A stretch of 8,753 nt of DNA, from NCBI GenBank assembly GCA_031274565.1, contig JAISPY010000012.1, positions 1-8,753 of the forward strand, in the 5' to 3' direction. The position numbers and the translations under genes were made by a program. The notes under the pieces were generated by a model that did no database searches, had not been told where the DNA came from, and saw only the letters and a list, made by a program, of their open reading frames with translations. The DNA comes from Treponema sp. Its GTDB lineage: Bacteria > Spirochaetota > Spirochaetia > Treponematales > Breznakiellaceae. This document shows, in pieces, positions 5,601-8,753 of this stretch (position 1 is the stretch's first letter; each line of letters opens with the position of its first letter).

Positions 5601-6641
5601 TCACATCCCCGGAGTAGAGGATGATCCGTCTTGTTTCGGCGCCCGAAAGGGCACCCAATGTTCCGCAATCCCCAGTATGCCCAGGGCTCCGAGGATAAAC
5701 GCGTTAATACCCGGGCTGCATATCAGGAAGATACCCAGCACCGTAAGCCCTACCCGCATAAGGGGGGTTCTCCGGGAGAGGAAATACAAGAGGATGCCCC
5801 CTCCCTGAGCCAAATACAGCATAGCACAGAGGCTTATTATGTTCCATGCGGCTATTTCTACCGGAGCTATGCCGGTGAAGGTCCCCGCCAAGACCCCTAA
5901 CAGGGAAAAGGACAAGATCCAGATAAGCCACGGAGCCGTATGAAACTGGATCATACCGCTCCCCCGTCGTATCCGGCGGATCAAGCCCACGCATACCAGG
6001 CTGAGCTGCCGATTTACAAAGAAGATAAGCCCACAGGCAACCACACCGCCCCCCCGCAGCGCCACCGAAGCGATGACTGCCAGGATCCGTTCAGGGTCAG
6101 CCTGCTGTTCCAAGAGGGAACGCTGTACCACATCGGTTCCCGCAGCGGCCAGGGAAAGGGACCGCAACAATTCCACTTGGGACCGCAGCAGTTCCTTGAT
6201 CTCTGGATGCTCACGGGTCACCGCGATACTATACCCGCAGGTCAAGGCCCCAATAACCGCGCCGATGATAAGCCGGTATGCGGTTGAAGGGGACACCCGG
6301 CCTGCCCCTGGAAAGGGGGCAACGATCCAGGTAAATACGAACAGCAGCATGGTAAAATAGAGCGTATTCAACCAGGGATACGCCGAAGCGCTCGGCCACA
6401 CCAGGGACAGCAGCCCGTTCCCAGCCGCCGCAACCAGTGCACTCACCCACGCGGACCTGGAATCGTACCCATAGGCCATAAAGCCCAGAGGCACCAGGAA
6501 AAAAAAGGTCGGAAGCCCGCTGCGGATAAGCCCTAAAGCAATGACCCCGCTCACCAGCGCGGGCGCCAGGGCTATGGGTTTTTGCTGCACCGGCGGAATC
6601 GCTTCAAGGGCCGGGGATACGGGCTCACGCGGGTAAGCCAT
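5601..6641 (-). CDS. YybS/DUF2232-like multi-pass membrane protein
   Basis: A 346-residue, strongly hydrophobic protein with about eight to ten membrane segments: roughly 22-58 (two), 64-82, 89-109, 121-142, 187-220 (one or two), 236-258, 262-288 and 296-329 (two). A soluble stretch with charged helices lies between about 143 and 185, and a basic loop RRIRRGSG at 222-229. No enzymatic motif is evident. Size, topology and position between rpsR and rplI match the DUF2232 family represented by YybS of Bacillus, which also lies near rplI. I base the family call on this context more than on motifs. Some DUF2232-type proteins have been proposed as ECF-transporter-like, but function is not established. 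The start is 16 bases after the rpsR stop, with GGGA next to that stop as a weak ribosome site. Confidence 0.7.
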   Translation of the reverse strand: MAYPREPVSPALEAIPPVQQKPIALAPALVSGVIALGLIRSGLPTFFFLVPLGFMAYGYDSRSAWVSALVAAAGNGLLSLVWPSASAYPWLNTLYFTMLLFVFTWIVAPFPGAGRVSPSTAYRLIIGAVIGALTCGYSIAVTREHPEIKELLRSQVELLRSLSLAAAGTDVVQRSLLEQQADPERILAVIASVALRGGGVVACGLIFFVNRQLSLVCVGLIRRIRRGSGMIQFHTAPWLIWILSFSLLGVLAGTFTGIAPVEIAAWNIISLCAMLYLAQGGGILLYFLSRRTPLMRVGLTVLGIFLICSPGINAFILGALGILGIAEHWVPFRAPKQDGSSSTPGM

Positions 6642-6657
6642 GACCGCAGGATGTTCC

Positions 6658-6999
6658 CTACTCAGCTACAAAGGGCAGTAGGGCCAGCACACGGGCCCGC
6701 TTAATAGCCACGGCCAATGCCCGTTGGTGTTTCGCGCAGGTACCAGTGATACGCCGGGGCAGGATCTTGCCCCGTTCGGTAATGAACCGACGCAGCACAT
6801 CCGCATCCTTATAGTCTATTTTCAACTTTTGAAGGCAGAATTTACAGACCTTTTTTTTAAAGAAAATCTTACCTTTGCCGCCCCGGAGGATGCGCTCATC
6901 CCCTTCCCGGCCTTCTAGGGGTGCTTCCCCCCGATCTCCCCGGTCCGGCCTCTCCGACCGGGGAGGACGTTCAGGTTCATGGTATTTTTCATCTGACAT
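6658..6999 (-). CDS. rpsR: 30S ribosomal protein S18, zinc-binding form with N-terminal extension
   Basis: The core of bS18 occupies about residues 46-113: [10 protein letters not shown] (46-55), [20 protein letters not shown] (62-81), [20 protein letters not shown] (82-101) and ARVLALLPF. Cys52, Cys55, Cys88 and His91 form the metal-site pattern of the so-called C+ version of S18, so it probably binds zinc. S18 pairs with S6 on the platform of the small subunit, and the two genes are in the same operon here. The protein is 113 residues, about 40 longer than typical, because of a highly charged head rich in Arg, Glu, Asp and Pro (1-44). The start is well fixed by AAGGAG (minus strand, 7011-7006), six bases before the ATG. 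An internal start would lose this site. Confidence 0.96.
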   Translation of the reverse strand: MSDEKYHEPERPPRSERPDRGDRGEAPLEGREGDERILRGGKGKIFFKKKVCKFCLQKLKIDYKDADVLRRFITERGKILPRRITGTCAKHQRALAVAIKRARVLALLPFVAE

Positions 7000-7028
7000 G
7001 ATTATCTCCTTGGGTTATGTGTCATGGG

Positions 7029-7514
7029 CTAAAAGGGAATATCATCGGTAAACCCATCATGGGAGGCCCCGCCTTGGGGGTCCCGTACCGGAGGTCTCCG
7101 CTCAGGGAAAACCTCTCCCCGGTGTTCCTGGTAAGCGCCCGGTCCATAGGAACCATTACCGCTGGGACCGCCGCTGCCGGGGGCCCCAGCAGCGCCGCCG
7201 AGGAGCTGTAAATTATTGGCAACAATTTCTACCTTGGACCGGTTTTGGCCATCCTGTTCCCAGCGATCCTGACGAAGTTCTCCATCAATCCCCACCATTT
7301 TACCTTTCACCAGGTATTGATTGAGGGACTCCCCCTGCCTGCCCCAGACCACAATATCAAAAAAATTCGCCTCATCCACCCACTGGTCGCCGTTTTTGCG
7401 CCGGCGATTCACGGCAATGGAAAATTTACATACCGCTTGACCATTGGCAGTGTACTTGAGTTCCGCATCCCGGGTCAATCTCCCGATTAAAACGACATGG
7501 TTTAGATCCGCCAT
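7029..7514 (-). CDS. ssb: Single-stranded DNA-binding protein
   Basis: A 161-residue SSB. The OB fold covers residues 1-106, opening with LNHVVLIGRLTRDAELKYTA (4-23) and including VCKFSIAVNRR (28-38), NFFDIVVWGR (50-59) and LVKGKMVGIDGELRQDRWEQ (68-87). A Gly/Pro/Ser-rich flexible linker follows (about 107-154). The end is the acidic tip FTDDIPF (155-161), which binds replication and repair partners. It coats single-stranded DNA at forks, so its co-transcription with dnaB is functionally sensible. GGGAGGA (minus strand, 7525-7519) gives a strong ribosome site overlapping the rpsF stop codon, so translation of the two is probably coupled. The rpsF-ssb-rpsR order is conserved in many bacteria. 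Confidence 0.97.
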   Translation of the reverse strand: MADLNHVVLIGRLTRDAELKYTANGQAVCKFSIAVNRRRKNGDQWVDEANFFDIVVWGRQGESLNQYLVKGKMVGIDGELRQDRWEQDGQNRSKVEIVANNLQLLGGAAGAPGSGGPSGNGSYGPGAYQEHRGEVFPERRPPVRDPQGGASHDGFTDDIPF

Positions 7515-7524
7515 TGATTCCTCC

Positions 7525-7806
7525 CTATGCTTCGAGCGTTACGAAGAGGTACTTCAGGATGTGGGCATTGAGTTTAAAGATTCGGTCCAGAACAGCGACT
7601 TTTACCGGATCAAGCTTGAGGGTGAAAAGGACGTACCTCCCCCGCTTTCTTTTTTTAATTTCATAGGCGAGATCCCGATCACCGATTTCATCGGTTTTTT
7701 CGATCTCCCCTCCGTGGGCGACAAGGTCGGCCAGCACCTGTTCCCGGCCTGCCTTGTGTTGGTCCTCTTCTAAAGGAAAAATAACGGTCAGCTCATACCG
7801 ACGCAT
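7525..7806 (-). CDS. rpsF: 30S ribosomal protein S6
   Basis: A 93-residue bS6, normal length for the family without a long C-terminal tail. It begins MRRYELTVIFPLEE (1-14). The signature region GDRDLAYEIKKRKRGRYVLF (42-61) and the closing ILKYLFVTLEA (83-93) are as expected. S6 binds S18 on the 30S platform. In several bacteria the S6:S18 complex represses its own operon by binding the mRNA leader (established for the family). The ATG has a near-ideal ribosome site AAGGAGGA (minus strand, 7817-7810). It is the first gene of the operon, behind a promoter and a hairpin followed by T residues in the leader, which suggests control at the level of transcription completion or translation. Confidence 0.96.
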   Translation of the reverse strand: MRRYELTVIFPLEEDQHKAGREQVLADLVAHGGEIEKTDEIGDRDLAYEIKKRKRGRYVLFTLKLDPVKVAVLDRIFKLNAHILKYLFVTLEA

Positions 7807-7824
7807 GGGTCCTCCTTACGGACT

Positions 7825-7851
7825 AAAAAATGATCCGTCTTACAGACGGAT
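7825..7851 (-). terminator. Terminator-like hairpin in the rpsF leader (possible attenuator)
   Basis: On the minus strand ATCCGTCT (7851-7844) pairs perfectly with AGACGGAT (7840-7833) around a GTA loop, then CA and six T (7830-7825). It lies between the predicted promoter and rpsF, 19 bases before the start codon, so it cannot simply end an upstream gene without also affecting rpsF. A downstream TCCGT (7822-7818), next to the ribosome site, repeats part of the 5' arm and could pair with ACGGA of the 3' arm instead. Confidence 0.6.
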
Positions 7852-7864
7852 AAAGAGGTACCTT

Positions 7865-7894
7865 ATTCTATAAATAAAGGGCGGGTTTCGTCAA
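7865..7894 (-). promoter_or_regulatory. Predicted sigma70-type promoter of the rpsF-dnaB operon
   Basis: The minus strand has TTGACG (7894-7889) and TAGAAT (7870-7865), each one base from consensus, separated by 18 bases. Transcription should start near 7858, giving a leader of about 50 bases that contains the hairpin at 7825-7851. No competing site as good is seen in this gap. Confidence 0.65.
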
Positions 7895-7929
7895 GGGGCC
7901 AGGGCCGGCGCATATAAACAAAAGAAACC

Positions 7930-7952
7930 GCGAAAGACGCGAAAGACGCGAA
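7930..7952. repeat. Tandem 9-base repeat GCGAAAGAC, 2.5 copies
   Basis: GCGAAAGAC occurs at 7930-7938 and 7939-7947, followed by the partial copy GCGAA at 7948-7952. It lies about 36 bases upstream of the predicted -35 element of the rpsF promoter. On the minus strand it reads as repeated GTCTTTCGC. It could be a protein-binding site or a copy of a dispersed intergenic repeat. Confidence 0.7.
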
Positions 7953-7981
7953 TGAGGGAATGGTCTCCCTTCTTAATTCGC
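7948..7981. repeat. Nested inverted repeat upstream of the rpsF promoter
   Basis: GCGAAT (7948-7953) pairs with ATTCGC (7976-7981), and inside it AGGGA (7955-7959) pairs with TCCCT (7966-7970) around a 6-base loop. The outer arm overlaps the last copy of the 9-base repeat. On the minus strand the DNA after it is T-rich in patches (GTCTTTCGC repeats) but has no clean T run, so it is at most a weak terminator for the gene at 8173-8753. Confidence 0.45.
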
Positions 7982-8004
7982 AACCATGAGCGGGTATTAA
8001 AGAT

Positions 8005-8075
8005 AAAAAATCGATGGGGGAACAGCGGCGGATTCTCCGGAGTAAGCCGACCCTCCCCGGTCGGAGACCGCCGCT
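8005..8075 (-). terminator. Strong GC-rich hairpin, possible terminator of the BspA-like gene
   Basis: AGCGGCGG (8024-8031) plus TCTCCG (8034-8039) pair with CGGAGA (8062-8067) and CCGCCGCT (8068-8075), 14 pairs with one 2-base bulge. An alternative inner stem CCGACC/GGTCGG (8047-8052, 8059-8064) competes with part of it. On the minus strand six T lie at 8010-8005, 13 bases beyond the stem, further than usual for an intrinsic terminator. The rest of the gap 8076-8172 is GC-rich with two copies of CCCAGGG (8143-8149, 8154-8160) and no gene. Confidence 0.4.
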
Positions 8076-8172
8076 CCCTGCTCCCGGGCCGCTCTCCTGC
8101 GGCACGGTAAGGCTGCAGGCAGTTCCCCGGGGGCTGATAGCTCCCAGGGATACCCCAGGGGTTTCCTCATGG

Positions 8173-8753
8173 TTAATAGGTTTCAAACCTAAAGCCGGTA
8201 AAGGATGCCCCCTTTTTAAAGGTGTTCTGCCAGGCGGTATCGTAGCCCGTAGCGCCGGAAGGTACCCTGACGGTAACGTTTTTTTGAGAATTCCAGAAGA
8301 CCCCATTCCCCCCATCCAGGGAGGGGGCCGTAGCTCCCAGGGTAATGGTCAGAGGTCCGGGTCCCGTGTTCGCGAAGGAAACGTTACCGATCGCCTCTAT
8401 CATCGGGAGATATACCGAACTCAACGCTTTGCAGCCACCGAAGGCGGAGGACCCGACAATGATCTTCGCCACCGGGAAGCTCACGGTTCTCAGGTTGACA
8501 CATTTTGCGTAGAACATCTCAGCACCGATCCTTTCGACCTTAGGACCGCTTATTTCCTCGAGGTTGACGAAGTATTGAAAGGTAGAGTCTCCGGATGCTC
8601 CTCCGGTCTTGAGCTTGGTGACTCCCTCTGGCAGGGTAAGGGATATGACGTATTTCTCCCCGGTATTGTATTTCCCTGGGGTAAATTCCCCATTCACCAT
8701 TATCTCCGTCATGGTACTGCCCGTAAGGTCCAGGCTAACGTACTTCCCCGCAT
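8173..8753 (-). CDS. BspA-like leucine-rich-repeat protein, C-terminal part (5' end outside window)
   Basis: The frame is open from the window edge to the TAA at 8173-8175, giving about 192 codons. Sequence upstream of the ATG at 8712 (AGKYVSLDLTGST) is itself repeat-like and continues the pattern, so that ATG is probably internal. LRR units of the BspA/TpLRR type (LRR_5) are visible: NLEEISGPKVERIGAEMF, then NLRTVSFPVAKIIVGSSAF, then ALSSVYLPMIEAIGNVSF, each about 23 residues with a conserved Cys-x-x-Leu or Asn-Leu and IG. The end has ITLGATAPSL, NVTVRVPSGATGYDTAW and a TGFRFETY terminus, a style I recall from treponemal surface proteins. Such proteins are generally exported and take part in adhesion or surface contacts. 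The signal peptide, if any, is outside the window. Function beyond this is not readable. Confidence 0.85.
   Translation of the reverse strand, partial: AGKYVSLDLTGSTMTEIMVNGEFTPGKYNTGEKYVISLTLPEGVTKLKTGGASGDSTFQYFVNLEEISGPKVERIGAEMFYAKCVNLRTVSFPVAKIIVGSSAFGGCKALSSVYLPMIEAIGNVSFANTGPGPLTITLGATAPSLDGGNGVFWNSQKNVTVRVPSGATGYDTAWQNTFKKGASFTGFRFETY

Noticed and set aside
7930..7981. CRISPR-like array or replication iterons
   Set aside because: Only 2.5 nine-base units without spacers, and no dnaA or origin-type context.
7863..8315. 150-residue minus-strand ORF
   Set aside because: It overlaps the BspA-like gene in another frame, and its FASFASFA stretch is only the translation of the 9-base tandem repeat.

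Overview
The window looks like chromosomal DNA of a spirochaete, most likely a gut-type Treponema. This is inferred from two things. The first is the minus-strand order rpsF-ssb-rpsR-membrane protein-rplI-dnaB, which as I remember matches treponemes. The second is a BspA-type leucine-rich-repeat protein whose C-terminal style I associate with treponemal surface proteins. No rRNA, tRNA, transposase or CRISPR array is visible.

Bases 1-1529 (+) hold the 3' end of a cell-surface O-acylation cluster: the C-terminal 222 residues of a DHHW-family protein, then a small acyl carrier protein, then a nitroreductase-family flavoenzyme packed 10 bases behind it. Bases 1530-2075 are AT-rich, with one credible 59-codon membrane ORF, one unidentified open-frame fragment and weak hairpins. 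Bases 2076-2993 (+) encode a QueG-like iron-sulfur protein with altered key residues, followed by an intrinsic terminator at 3001-3035.

From 3158 to the end every gene is on the minus strand. Read in transcription order from the right, these are the C-terminal part of a BspA-like surface protein (8753-8173), a non-coding stretch rich in inverted repeats and a 9-base tandem repeat (8172-7895), a sigma70-like promoter, and a leader with a terminator-shaped hairpin. Then come rpsF, ssb, rpsR, a YybS/DUF2232-like membrane protein, rplI and dnaB, all closely spaced, and after a 56-base bulged inverted repeat, a ComFB-family gene. This right half is a housekeeping operon linking ribosomal proteins S6, S18 and L9 with the replication proteins SSB and DnaB.

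The points most worth a second look are the terminator-like leader of rpsF, the ACP/nitroreductase pair in an acylation cluster, the QueG-like protein that lacks the expected catalytic aspartate, the bulged inverted repeat between dnaB and comFB, and the small AT-rich ORF at 1824-2003. I found no complete system that I could defend as wholly new.
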